The notes: generated by a model not told the origin, from the sequence alone. 64,000 nt of DNA from Demequina sp. NBRC 110053 (GCF_002090095.1 NZ_BBRJ01000002.1:1550817-1614816), one strand, 5' to 3'. Counted from the first letter of the stretch, positions 1-7,494 are shown. Program-made: numbers and translations.

Positions 1-1
1 C

Positions 2-598
2 AAGGGCATTCCATTGCGGAGCAGTGACGGGCGCCTAGTCCTGTACCTTCAGGCAAAGTTCAACTGCCGCTTCAGCGCGATGCACGATTACCTCAAGGTC
101 GAGCGATCGTCCTTCTCGGTCTTCCCAGCTCTCGACGAAACGCCGGCAGAGCCCGTTGTGCGCTACGACTTCAATGAAGATCCTGTGGGAGACGTTCCAG
201 CTGCGCACGTGCAGTTCCACGGTTCCCACCGGGGCCTCGAAGCGGTCTTGGCGGTGTCCGGGGACTCAACTCGGCGTGGACGCCGCCGCCGCAGGGCCGC
301 GGATCGCGGTGACGCTATGCACATCCACCGCCTGCACTTTCCGGTCGGTGGCCGACGTTTCCGACCCGCACTCGAGGACGTTCTAGAGATGCTTATTGTC
401 GAGTTCGGGATCAGTCATGTCGAAGGCTCTAGGGAGGCGATAGCCGACGAACGCGAGCACTGGCGACGAATCCAACTGCGAGCGGCCGTGGCGGACGCTC
501 CCGAGGTCGCAGTGCAGGAACTAGAACGGCGTGGCTACGTTGTCGACAACTCGAAGGCGGACCGCGTCGGCAGCCCTAATCGAATGCGCGAGGCCTAG
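2..598 (+). CDS. Hypothetical protein of the integrated element, 5' end outside the window
   Basis: The reading frame is already open at the first complete codon of the window and runs to a TAG at 596-598, so the true start probably lies upstream. An internal TTG at 14 is the first possible start, but it has no visible ribosome binding site. The visible part is about 198 residues with no signal peptide or membrane segment. It has an arginine-rich stretch near the middle (GRRRRRA) and a charged C-terminal half that looks helical. I do not recognise the family. Codon use is less GC-biased in the third position than in the housekeeping genes further right, which fits a mobile-element cargo gene. 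Its neighbours are other small unrecognised genes and an attachment site at 2625-2673. Confidence 0.5.
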   Translation, partial: KGIPLRSSDGRLVLYLQAKFNCRFSAMHDYLKVERSSFSVFPALDETPAEPVVRYDFNEDPVGDVPAAHVQFHGSHRGLEAVLAVSGDSTRRGRRRRRAADRGDAMHIHRLHFPVGGRRFRPALEDVLEMLIVEFGISHVEGSREAIADEREHWRRIQLRAAVADAPEVAVQELERRGYVVDNSKADRVGSPNRMREA

Positions 599-828
599 TT
601 GCGCGCGGATAGGATCCCTAGGATCGCCTGCCGGTCTTCGCAACTCACACGCAGATCGTTGGCACTGGGCGAGGTGTAGACCTCGACTGGGCTGTCGCGG
701 CTCGCCACGTTGATTGCGAGGAATGCCGATCCTGGCCGCAACCGTTCGACATTGCGTGCATCACTCGCGAGCCCTCGGAGCCCCGCAAGTTCCGTCCACT
801 GACCGCACCGGAGCGCTACCGTCGGGTC

Positions 829-990
829 ATGGAGAAGCGTAATGGCGTGTGGACCTCGCAAACGCGCGAGGATGACGCTCGAGACATCGCGTCGCTCGCG
901 CGGCGCATCGCTGAGTCGACTGACGACCCGCAGGTCAAGGAGTGGGCCGAGAAGATTCGCAGGCTCGCGCGAGACCTCGAGGACAGTTAG
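829..990 (+). CDS. Small hypothetical protein (53 aa)
   Basis: An ATG at 829 opens a 53-residue, highly charged, probably all-helical protein (ends RRLARDLEDS). I do not recognise it. The same frame is open upstream from 622 without any ATG, GTG or TTG that I would trust, so the gene could be a remnant of a longer one that lost its start. Support for the plus strand comes from a strong hairpin followed by a T-rich stretch 14 bases after the stop (1005-1046), which works as a terminator only in this direction. An overlapping minus-strand frame (595 to about 830) also reads plausibly as protein, so the strand is not certain. Confidence 0.35.
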   Translation: MEKRNGVWTSQTREDDARDIASLARRIAESTDDPQVKEWAEKIRRLARDLEDS

Positions 991-1004
991 CCCAGTGGAC
1001 ACAC

Positions 1005-1046
1005 CACCGCCCCACCTAGCCGCAATGGTCGGGTGGGGCGGTGTTT
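1005..1046 (+). terminator. Intrinsic terminator after the 829-990 gene
   Basis: A perfect 12-bp stem (1005-1016 with 1032-1043, CACCGCCCCACC and its complement) closes a 15-base loop and is followed by TTTGTGT. The T-rich side lies on the plus strand, so it ends plus-strand transcription. Confidence 0.75.
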
Positions 1047-1336
1047 GTGTCCGACGCGCAGGAGATGGTCCGTCGCTCCGCGTTCGCGCTAGGAAAGGCG
1101 ATTCGCGCTGGGCAAGAGACCGGGACGATTCGCCGTCAAGGGTAAGAACGTGGTTACACCCAACAACTTCCGATGCCCACCGACTTCGCAAGCCACGACG
1201 AACCGATGGGCAACGAGGCCGGCATCTACCAGATGTCCGACGGCCTGGACGAGGCTGAGTTCGAGTCTGCTCTGTCCGAAGCCCGCGCCGAGGGCAACGT
1301 CTCCCGCGCCAACGTCGTGCGCGCTAGGGTTCCCTC
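1047..1336 (+). pseudogene. Possible broken small gene of the mobile element
   Basis: A GTG at 1047 opens a 32-codon frame that reads as protein (DAQEMVRRSAFALGKAIRAG) and stops at TAA 1143-1145. The same frame resumes with an ATG at 1173 and reads as an acidic helical protein (FESALSEARAEGNVSRANVV) up to about 1330. After that it loses protein character where the next gene starts. Read together these look like one gene with an in-frame stop codon. The alternative is two independent small genes. The family is not recognised; short helical proteins of this sort are common cargo on actinobacterial integrative elements. Confidence 0.3.
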
Positions 1337-1573
1337 ATGGAAACCGTTGCAGTCCGAGACATCCCCGAAGACTTCACCAAGGGCTCGTATCGCATCATTG
1401 TCGATGGAGACGAGTACCGTGTGAGCCGGTTTCAGTCGAACGTGATGCTCGACCGACTCGACACCAAGAGCCACATCGGAGAGGTCTATCCAGTAGAGGG
1501 GGGCTGGACCAGCGACGGCGCGCCAGTCGACGCGTCCCTCGAGGACGCCATCATGCGTTTTTTGACACGGTAA
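1337..1573 (+). CDS. Small hypothetical protein (78 aa)
   Basis: An ATG at 1337 opens a 78-residue acidic protein (METVAVRDIPEDFTKGSYRI at the start) ending in TAA at 1571-1573. It has alternating hydrophobic and polar residues that suggest a small beta-rich fold, and no membrane segment. The ribosome binding site is weak. A GC-rich hairpin directly after the stop (1578-1611) resembles the one after the 829-990 gene, which supports the strand. I do not recognise the family. It lies in the mobile element, facing the regulatory operon at 1622-2408 tail to tail. Confidence 0.5.
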   Translation: METVAVRDIPEDFTKGSYRIIVDGDEYRVSRFQSNVMLDRLDTKSHIGEVYPVEGGWTSDGAPVDASLEDAIMRFLTR

Positions 1574-1577
1574 CCGC

Positions 1578-1611
1578 CACCGCCCCGCCAGCCCAAGCCG
1601 ACGGGGCGGTG
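1578..1611 (+). terminator. Hairpin between convergent genes, terminator-like
   Basis: A 10-bp perfect stem (1578-1587 with 1602-1611, CACCGCCCCG and its complement) follows the stop of the 1337-1573 gene by four bases. No T-tract follows on either strand, so its strength as an intrinsic terminator is uncertain. It shares the core CACCGCCCC with the terminator at 1005-1046. Confidence 0.5.
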
Positions 1612-1621
1612 CTCATGCGTG

Positions 1622-1939
1622 TCAGGCGCCCTGCATCGCCCAGCCCTCGCGCCGGGCAGCCTCGACAACCTCCTCGAAGTCGACCTCGACAGGCGCAGCG
1701 TCGACGTCCCCTGCGACCCCCGACAACACCGCACTCGTTCCGACGCGCAGTGCTCGAGCAAGTCTCGCCACGTGGTCGGTGTTGAACGGCAGATCGCCGT
1801 TGATCATCGTGGCGAGTTGAGTGGGACGAATCTCCGCGGCCTCTCCGAGTTGCTTGATGGTGAGGCCTCGCTGATCTGCCAACTCCGAGATCGTCGCACC
1901 GATGGCGAGCGCGAGGTTCGCCCCCTCGTGCCGACTCAT
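1622..1939 (-). CDS. XRE-family helix-turn-helix regulator
   Basis: This is a 105-residue protein. Residues 10-70 form a lambda-repressor-like (XRE) DNA-binding fold: the GLTIKQLGEAAEIRPTQLA stretch is the helix-turn-helix, followed by a helix with LARALRVG that closes the domain. The C-terminal 30 residues are acidic and may form a partner or dimer contact. It is the last gene of a three-gene minus-strand operon; its ATG overlaps the stop of the gene before it by four bases (1936-1939, ATGA), so translation is probably coupled. In integrated elements such proteins usually control lysogeny, transfer or excision. That role is inferred from position. It differs clearly in sequence from the neighbouring regulator at 1936-2178. 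Confidence 0.8.
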   Translation of the reverse strand: MSRHEGANLALAIGATISELADQRGLTIKQLGEAAEIRPTQLATMINGDLPFNTDHVARLARALRVGTSAVLSGVAGDVDAAPVEVDFEEVVEAARREGWAMQGA

Positions 1940-2178
1940 GATGCCGCGGCTTCCGCTCGGTACATCACGTCACTCAGCCTCTCGCCGAGTGCGTTCGCCA
2001 GCACGCGCGCCTCATCGACCCGCATCTTGCGAGGGTGCCCGCTGAGCTTGTTGGCGACGGTTGACCACGCCATGCCGGTACGCCGTGCCAATTCAGCACG
2101 TGTCACCCCGGCCTCGTCTGCCATGCGCGCGAGCTCGCGGCTCAGAGCGAACGCGGGGTCGTAGTCCGCTGGCTTCAT
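1936..2178 (-). CDS. Small helix-turn-helix regulator, XRE type
   Basis: This is an 80-residue protein that is almost entirely one DNA-binding domain. The helix-turn-helix is at about residues 25-48 (VTRAELARRTGMAWSTVANK), followed by the fifth-helix pattern RVLANALGERLSDVM typical of the XRE fold. There is no effector domain. Its ATG at 2178 overlaps the stop of the 2175-2408 gene by four bases and its own stop overlaps the next gene by four bases, so three genes are read as one coupled unit. Small XRE proteins of this size act as Cro-like repressors or antitoxins. No toxin-like partner is recognisable, so a phage- or ICE-style switch is the more likely reading. Confidence 0.75.
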   Translation of the reverse strand: MKPADYDPAFALSRELARMADEAGVTRAELARRTGMAWSTVANKLSGHPRKMRVDEARVLANALGERLSDVMYRAEAAAS

Positions 2179-2408
2179 CGCGCATCCCCGAACGCGCGCT
2201 GCATCACATCGCCGGGCATCACGCCCCTGGCCCTGCAGGCGCGTACGAACGCGACGATGCCGATTTCCTCACCGTCCTCATCCTTGACGGGGATGCCGTA
2301 GTGCTCGAGGGCGAGCTGCCACTTCGCTTCGTCGAACACGCGCGCAACATCGCGGCCCGACTCATCTGCCTCGATGAGCACGTCAGTCGCTGTCTCGTAC
2401 TTGGTCAT
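2175..2408 (-). CDS. Small hypothetical protein, first gene of the regulatory operon
   Basis: This is a 77-residue acidic soluble protein starting at an ATG at 2408. The start is chosen because the sequence just before it carries a perfect AGGAGG ribosome binding site (minus strand, about eight bases upstream). The longer open frame upstream has no such signal and crosses the attachment region. The sequence (ends GVMPGDVMQRAFGDAR) matches no family I recognise. It leads the operon with two XRE regulators, with a four-base ATGA overlap to the next gene. Such leading small proteins are sometimes anti-repressors or recombination directionality factors; nothing in the sequence proves either. Confidence 0.65.
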   Translation of the reverse strand: MTKYETATDVLIEADESGRDVARVFDEAKWQLALEHYGIPVKDEDGEEIGIVAFVRACRARGVMPGDVMQRAFGDAR

Positions 2409-2480
2409 GATTCCTCCTGTAGTTGTCGTGCGCGGCAGCGCACCATCGGAGGCCGTGCGCCCCCGAAGATCTGAGGGCGC

Positions 2481-2511
2481 GAGTCCGCGCCAGTCCGCAA
2501 ACAGTCCGCAA
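2481..2511. repeat. Three short direct repeats near the attachment site
   Basis: The core AGTCCGC occurs at 2482-2488, 2492-2498 and 2503-2509; the last two lie in the perfect 10-mer CAGTCCGCAA (2491-2500 and 2502-2511). Spacing is about one helical turn. Such repeats 110-140 bases from a tRNA attachment core are what arm-type integrase or excisionase sites look like. The role is inferred from position only. Confidence 0.5.
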
Positions 2512-2597
2512 GAACTCCACAAACGACCACTAACAGCCAATGGGCCGATGCGCGCGGGGAATTGGTTTGGCCTGCTATTCCGCAATGGCCGTCGGTG

Positions 2598-2615
2598 GCC
2601 ACCAAGTGCCACCAA
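2598..2615. repeat. Tandem GCCACCAA repeat next to the attachment core
   Basis: GCCACCAA occurs at 2598-2605 and 2608-2615, ten bases apart, immediately before the tRNA-derived attachment core. It may be a second set of recombinase sites. Confidence 0.35.
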
Positions 2616-2624
2616 CCGCCGGTG

Positions 2625-2673
2625 CGCTCTCCTAAAGCGGGTGTCGCGCGTTCGAATCGCGCCAGGCGCACCA
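2625..2673 (+). other. tRNA-Arg(CCU) 3' half: attachment site (attR) of an integrated element
   Basis: The sequence contains an anticodon arm with loop CTCCTAA (2629-2635, anticodon CCU), a complete T arm (GCGCG TTCGAAT CGCGC), a 3' acceptor strand CAGGCGC, discriminator A and an encoded CCA at 2671-2673. The matching 5' acceptor strand and D arm are absent upstream, and the first base pair of the anticodon stem is broken. So this is not a functional tRNA gene. It is the piece duplicated when a tyrosine integrase uses the anticodon loop to 3' end of a tRNA gene. Given the orientation, the element lies to the left and the intact tRNA-Arg(CCU) should be at its other end, outside the window. Confidence 0.8.
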
Positions 2674-3025
2674 CCTCGCCCCACGTGCGGATCGCGAGCG
2701 CCAGAGCCGCCGCCCGTGAGCGCCGAGCCCCTGAGGCGTCTCGCGGGCGCCGACACCTTCATCGGCATCGGACCACGAGGCCGCTGCGTGTCCGGGTCGG
2801 TGTCCGACGGCACGCTGGAGACGGAGACTTAGGGCGTCATCATGGACGGCGCGTGCCACCCCGCCACCGGCTGCTGACGGCGTCACGCCGAGCGCTCTCG
2901 CGGCGCTACGATCTGCGTAACAGTGCGTGTCGGCTGCATAAGTCGGCGCGCACTGTCTCGTTCTCGGGGCGGGTGCGGCGGCGTGGTGGCGAGGTGCCTC
3001 AGACGCGGGCGGATACCGTAGGGGA
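2674..3025. other. Gene-free stretch at the element-chromosome junction
   Basis: About 350 bases between the attachment core and the next gene. I see no RNA gene and no convincing protein gene. A 38-codon plus-strand frame (GTG 2716 to TAG 2832) is the only open one, with no ribosome binding site. The 3' end carries the promoter of the large gene at 3026. Confidence 0.5.
3014..3019 (+). promoter_or_regulatory. -10 hexamer (TACCGT), leaderless geometry
   Basis: TACCGT ends six bases before the GTG at 3026, so transcription should begin at or next to the start codon. No ribosome binding site is present. Confidence 0.5.
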
Positions 3026-6000
3026 GTGGTGGATTACATCGGACGCGCGCTGGTCGCCGACGCCCTTCGCGAGTGGCGCGAGCAGCTCCACGACCACGCG
3101 TCCGCGTCCCCGCTGCGCGACCTCGACGGCGCGCGCGCGAGGCTGATCGACATCCGCGCGGGCCACCCATCTGGACTGGCCCAGCTGTTCGCCTCGCGCC
3201 CCACCGCGGTCTCCGCGATCCTTCGCGACCCCCAGGTGCGCGAGGCCGGTCTGCATCGCGCGCGGCTCATGCTCGACGAGGCCGAGCGCGTCCGCGCGGC
3301 GACGGGGGCGTGGACGGCGGCACTCGTGGTGGGCACGGTCGCCTGGACCGAGGGCGAGCGCCCGGTCGAGATGCCATTGCTGATGCGGGCGATCGAGCTC
3401 GAGCGGTACCGCTCGGACGACGTTCAGGTGACGCTCGGCCCGCAGACCGAGCTCAATCCGGTGTTCCATGGCGTGCTGCGCGAACGCGCCGCCGTCGCCG
3501 GTCGCGAGCTGTCGTTGCCGCAGGTCGCGGGCGGGTCCGACTTCGATCCGCGTCCGCTGTGGGACGCCGTGCGCGAGCTCACCGACCTGCTCGGCGAGGA
3601 CCTGGAGGTCAGGGACCGCCTCCTGCTGGGCGCGTTCGACGATCCCGAGCAGAGGCTGCTGGACGACCTCGACGACTGCGACCCCGTCATCGCAGGGTCG
3701 ACCGTGCTCGCCGCCGCCGCCGGAGACCACGACGCGCGTGGCCAGCTGGGCGAGCCCCTGCCGGCCTTCCCCCGCGGTGACCGCGATCCCTTCGCCGAGC
3801 GCGGGGTGGGCGACCTCGACGACGTGCAGTTCGCGGTGCTCGACCTCGTGGCGACCGGCCGCGACGTGTTCCTGCAGTGCCCCCCTGGAGCCGATGCCGT
3901 GGGCATGGCTGCGGCGCTCGCGGCCGACGGCGCGGCATCCGGTCGCACGGTCGGTGTGATCGGCGGCGCTGAAGGCACGCTCGCGGCCATCGCCTCCCGG
4001 CTTCGCGCGCTCGGCGCCGCCGACCTGGTGGTGGACGCGACGGTGCCGTCGTGGAACGCGGAGGCCCGCTCGCGCCTGCTCGAATCCATCACGATGGGCA
4101 CGCCGCCCGTCGACGATGCGGCACTGCGCGCCTCCGGCGAGACGCTGCTGCGCACGCGCGCCGAGCTGCACCGCCGGTTCGACGCCCTGCACCGCTCGCA
4201 TCGCCCATGGGGAGTCAGCGCCTTCGAGGCCGTTCAGGCGATCGTCCGCCTCACCACGTCGGAGCCAGCTCCGGCCACGGGCCTCAGGCTCAGCACTCAG
4301 GCGGGCACCGTCGTGGCTGAGCACGGGTTCGCCTCGGTCGCGTCTGCGCTGAGCGCGGTGGTGCGCCCGCCGACCGCTGACGCCGAGCCCGAGCAGGAGC
4401 GTCAGCCCGCGCCTGTCGACACTTCTGGGCACGAGCCGTGGTGGACGGCGGTTGCGGAGCCCGAGCAGGGCGCGCGGCTCGACGAGGCTCTCGCGACGCT
4501 GCTGGGGCGCGTGGTGCCCAAGCTGCGCGCCGAGGCCGCGATCGCCGCGCACGAGACGGGCGTGGATGAGGCCGGCTCGATGCTCACGTGGATCGACCAG
4601 GTGCACATGTTCGAGGACCTGCGCGAGATCCTCGAGATCTTCTCACCCGCCGTGTTCCATCGTTCGCTGCATGACCTCGTCGCCGCCACCGCGCCCCACG
4701 GCTCGCCGCGGCACGTGGACCTGCCACGTCGCGAGCGCCGGGCGCTGATGCGCCGTGCGGTCGAGCTGCTGCGGCCGGGGCGCGGCAAGGAGTCGCTGCA
4801 CGCTGACCTGGTGCGCGCGCACGAGCTGGCGCTGCGCTGGCGCTCCCACTGCTCCGCGGGCGGCTGGCCCGCCGTCCCCGACGACTACGACATCTTCACG
4901 GAGCGCGTCGCGGAGGCGACGGCCCTGTGGGAGACCCTGCGCGTGCCCGTCGAGACCGTGGGCGAGGAGGCCGAGGTCGCGTCGCAGCCGTGGGATGACA
5001 TGGTGAACCTCCTCGACCGGCTCGGCCAGGGGCTGCCGGGCATGCTCGAGTTCGCCGGAGCCGAGCCCCTCGAGATCGATGTCGAGGCGACGGGGTTCTC
5101 GCCGCTCATCGACGATCTCCGGGGACGGGACGCCTCCGACGCGCAGGTCCGCCGCGACCTCGAGTTCGCGTGGTGGGCGGCGGCGTTCGACGCGATCGTC
5201 ACCGCTGATCCCTCGCTGACCGAGTATGGCGCTCTCGGCGACGCTGTCGAGCGGTTCCGCGGTGCCGATGCGTCCTTCGCCGAGTCTCGCATCGGTCCTC
5301 TCATGCGCGCCGCCGCGGAGCGACGGCGCACGGCGATCGCTCGGCACCCCGACGTGGCACGCGACCTGTTCGCCGCGCTGGTCGAGGGCGGGAACGCATC
5401 CATCAAGGAGCTGTGGCGTGACTATGGGGCGCTGACCTCCGCGCTTCGGCCCGTGCTCGTGTCGAAGGCAGAGCAGGTGTCCCGACTCGCGCCGCCCACG
5501 CGCGTGTTCGACGTGGTCGTGCTGGTGGCGAGCGAGTCCCTCGCACTCGCGGAGCTGGTGCCGGCTCTCGCCCGAGCCAAGCAGGTGGTGGTCGTGGGCG
5601 ACGCCCACGCCGCGACGCGCTCGGCCGTCGCCGCGCTCGCGTCGATGCTCCCTCGCGTCACTCTCCACGCCACCCCGCAGCCACGCGATGTCCGTGTCAC
5701 CGCCGTTCTCTCCCGCGCGGCGTACGGGCGCAGTCTCGAGGCCCTCCCCGCCGCCCAGGACGCAGGCGCCTTCGCAGTCCACCACATCGACGGCGTGGGT
5801 GCTCCCGTCGCGGGCTCCTCGGTGGTCGAGTCCACGCGCGCCGAGGTGGCTGCCGTGGTGGAGCACGTCGAGCGCGCGCACGCCTCGCTGCCGCGCCGCT
5901 CGCTCCAGGTGATCGCCGGCAACGAGCTGCACGCCTCGCGCATTCGCGACGCGCTCGCCGAGCGTTCCGCTCGACTCGCTGCGACCGTCCCTGTCGCCGC

Positions 6001-7267
6001 GCTGGGAGACGTCGCCGGACCAGTGGTGGATGAGGCAGTGCTCGCCCTGGGCTTCGCGCGAGACGCACGCGGCACCGCGCCAGAGCTGCTGGGGGTGCTG
6101 TCCGAGCCCTGGGGCCACGAGGCGTTGGTGCAGGCGCTCGTTGCGACGCGCGAACGGCTGGAGGTGTTCACCGCGCTGGACCCCACGCATCTGCCGAGCG
6201 ACTCACCTGAGGGCGCGGGCGTCGACGATCTGCGAGACCTCCTGCATGCCGCGTCCGAGCGTGCGATCCCGCCCGAGCGGCCCGAGCCCGCGCCCAGCGA
6301 CTGGCTGCTCGCCGACGTGGCGCAGCGGCTGCGTCTGCAGGGCTACGGCGTGCACGTGCGCTACGGAGCCGGACCCGATGCGGTGCCGATGGTCGTGGGC
6401 GGCAAGCGCGAGCGCGGCTATCGCGTGGCAGTCGTCACCGACGAGGCCGCGCCCGCGGGGTCCGCATCGCTTCGCGACCGCATGCGGTGGCAGCGCGCCT
6501 CGCTGGAGGCCCTCGGCTGGACCGTCGTCCCCCTGTGGACCATCGACGTCTTCATGGACCCTGATGCCGCCGCGGCACAGGTGGTCGAGGTGCTTGAGCA
6601 CACCGACCCGAGCGGCGTGCAGGACGCGCTGGAGATCGAGCTTCCGCCGGTTGCGCAGGCGGCGCCGGTCGACGACGACTCGGCTCCCGAGGCCGACGGT
6701 GACGCCGATGTCGAGGTGACGACTGCGCCGGCCCCCGAGGTCGACGCTGACGCCGACCTCGAGGCCGCCGATACGTCTGCTCCTGGGGCCGACGGCGACA
6801 GCGACCGCCCCGGCGCATCGGCTCTCCAGGATGACCGTGACCTCGACGACGACCCGGCCACAGCCTCGCCCACATCGTCAGACGACGAGGGCGACGAGGA
6901 CGAGGCGGGCGGCGACGACGGCCCGGCCGCCGCATCGGCCCCCGACGCCGATGACGACCGTGAGGGCGACGCGGCGAGCGCATCGGCGGCCGAGGTGCCG
7001 GGCATGCTCGACCTCGATGGCCTTGGCGACGACGGCGCCGCAGGCGACGAGGGCGACGATCCCGACCCCGACCCCGAGCGTGATCCCGAGCCCGAGTCGA
7101 GCGCTGGCCCGGCTCCTGTGCCGCCGACGCTGCCTGTCACCTCACGCGGCGCCGACCGCCCGCTGATCCCCACGCGCGCGCGAGAGGACCTCGACGAGAG
7201 CTGGGGCGGCGCCGACCATGACAGCCGGGACGACGAGATTCTCCGGGAGCGGCCACCGCACTGGTGA
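3026..7267 (+). CDS. Very large degenerate SF1 helicase-like protein with nuclease-like domain and acidic tail
   Basis: A 1413-residue soluble protein. The middle resembles actinobacterial superfamily 1 helicases fused to an MTES_1575-type restriction-endonuclease-like domain. The key motifs are damaged: the P-loop position reads PPGADAVGM (residues 286-294) with no GK[ST], and the Walker B/DExx position reads VASE (834-837) before the recognisable QVVVVGD (853-859). The nuclease-like domain (about 1093-1190, WLLADVAQRL to LWTIDVFMDP) keeps the fold pattern, but where active relatives have an Asp in the second strand and Glu-x-Asp in the third it reads VPMVVGG and VVTDEA. Residues 1217-1380 are low-complexity, rich in Asp, Glu and Ala. 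I infer a structural or regulatory DNA-associated role rather than an active helicase. The start at the first of two tandem GTG codons is supported by a leaderless -10 at 3014-3019. Confidence 0.75.
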   Translation: MVDYIGRALVADALREWREQLHDHASASPLRDLDGARARLIDIRAGHPSGLAQLFASRPTAVSAILRDPQVREAGLHRARLMLDEAERVRAATGAWTAALVVGTVAWTEGERPVEMPLLMRAIELERYRSDDVQVTLGPQTELNPVFHGVLRERAAVAGRELSLPQVAGGSDFDPRPLWDAVRELTDLLGEDLEVRDRLLLGAFDDPEQRLLDDLDDCDPVIAGSTVLAAAAGDHDARGQLGEPLPAFPRGDRDPFAERGVGDLDDVQFAVLDLVATGRDVFLQCPPGADAVGMAAALAADGAASGRTVGVIGGAEGTLAAIASRLRALGAADLVVDATVPSWNAEARSRLLESITMGTPPVDDAALRASGETLLRTRAELHRRFDALHRSHRPWGVSAFEAVQAIVRLTTSEPAPATGLRLSTQAGTVVAEHGFASVASALSAVVRPPTADAEPEQERQPAPVDTSGHEPWWTAVAEPEQGARLDEALATLLGRVVPKLRAEAAIAAHETGVDEAGSMLTWIDQVHMFEDLREILEIFSPAVFHRSLHDLVAATAPHGSPRHVDLPRRERRALMRRAVELLRPGRGKESLHADLVRAHELALRWRSHCSAGGWPAVPDDYDIFTERVAEATALWETLRVPVETVGEEAEVASQPWDDMVNLLDRLGQGLPGMLEFAGAEPLEIDVEATGFSPLIDDLRGRDASDAQVRRDLEFAWWAAAFDAIVTADPSLTEYGALGDAVERFRGADASFAESRIGPLMRAAAERRRTAIARHPDVARDLFAALVEGGNASIKELWRDYGALTSALRPVLVSKAEQVSRLAPPTRVFDVVVLVASESLALAELVPALARAKQVVVVGDAHAATRSAVAALASMLPRVTLHATPQPRDVRVTAVLSRAAYGRSLEALPAAQDAGAFAVHHIDGVGAPVAGSSVVESTRAEVAAVVEHVERAHASLPRRSLQVIAGNELHASRIRDALAERSARLAATVPVAALGDVAGPVVDEAVLALGFARDARGTAPELLGVLSEPWGHEALVQALVATRERLEVFTALDPTHLPSDSPEGAGVDDLRDLLHAASERAIPPERPEPAPSDWLLADVAQRLRLQGYGVHVRYGAGPDAVPMVVGGKRERGYRVAVVTDEAAPAGSASLRDRMRWQRASLEALGWTVVPLWTIDVFMDPDAAAAQVVEVLEHTDPSGVQDALEIELPPVAQAAPVDDDSAPEADGDADVEVTTAPAPEVDADADLEAADTSAPGADGDSDRPGASALQDDRDLDDDPATASPTSSDDEGDEDEAGGDDGPAAASAPDADDDREGDAASASAAEVPGMLDLDGLGDDGAAGDEGDDPDPDPERDPEPESSAGPAPVPPTLPVTSRGADRPLIPTRAREDLDESWGGADHDSRDDEILRERPPHW

Positions 7268-7281
7268 GCCGCCGGGCGACG

Positions 7282-7485
7282 TCAGGAGTCGGACGAGCTC
7301 TTGGCCGCGGCGCGGGAGTCGGTGCGGTAGAAGCCGGAGCCCTTAAAGGTCACGCCGACGTTGCCGAACACGCGGCGAACGGCACCATCGCAGGACGGGC
7401 AGGCTTCAAGCGCATCGTCGTGAATCGACTGGACAGCATCGAAGGTGTGTCCGCAGGCGCGACAGGCGTAGGCGTACGTGGGCAT
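7282..7485 (-). CDS. FmdB-family zinc ribbon protein
   Basis: A 67-residue protein whose N-terminal half is the FmdB (CxxC_CxxC_SSSS) zinc ribbon: Cys8-x2-Cys11 and Cys29-x2-Cys32, with the typical opening MPTYAYACRACGHTFD. The C-terminal tail is serine-rich (AAAKSSSDS), also typical. The family is named after a regulator of formamidase in Methylophilus, but most members have no known function. It starts nine bases after the stop of the 5-formyl-THF cyclo-ligase gene, so the two are one minus-strand operon, a neighbour relation common in actinobacteria. It is tail to tail with the giant gene at 3026-7267, only 14 bases away. Confidence 0.9.
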   Translation of the reverse strand: MPTYAYACRACGHTFDAVQSIHDDALEACPSCDGAVRRVFGNVGVTFKGSGFYRTDSRAAAKSSSDS

Positions 7486-7494
7486 GCGCGTATT

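Noticed and set aside
595-1191. Minus-strand 198-codon frame
   Set aside because: Its N-terminal half crosses a strong plus-strand terminator and has no protein character; only the last 80 residues look plausible. Kept as a note under the 829-990 gene.
2597-2673. A complete tRNA-Arg gene
   Set aside because: There is no 5' acceptor strand (expected GCGCCTG) and no D arm upstream; only the 3' half is present.
2999-4606. Long minus-strand open frame (535 codons) opposite the giant gene
   Set aside because: It is a GC-rich shadow of the plus-strand gene, rich in Arg/Gly/His/Gln without domain patterns. The same applies to 4643-6190, 12999-14675, 44920-48159 and 51144-52529.
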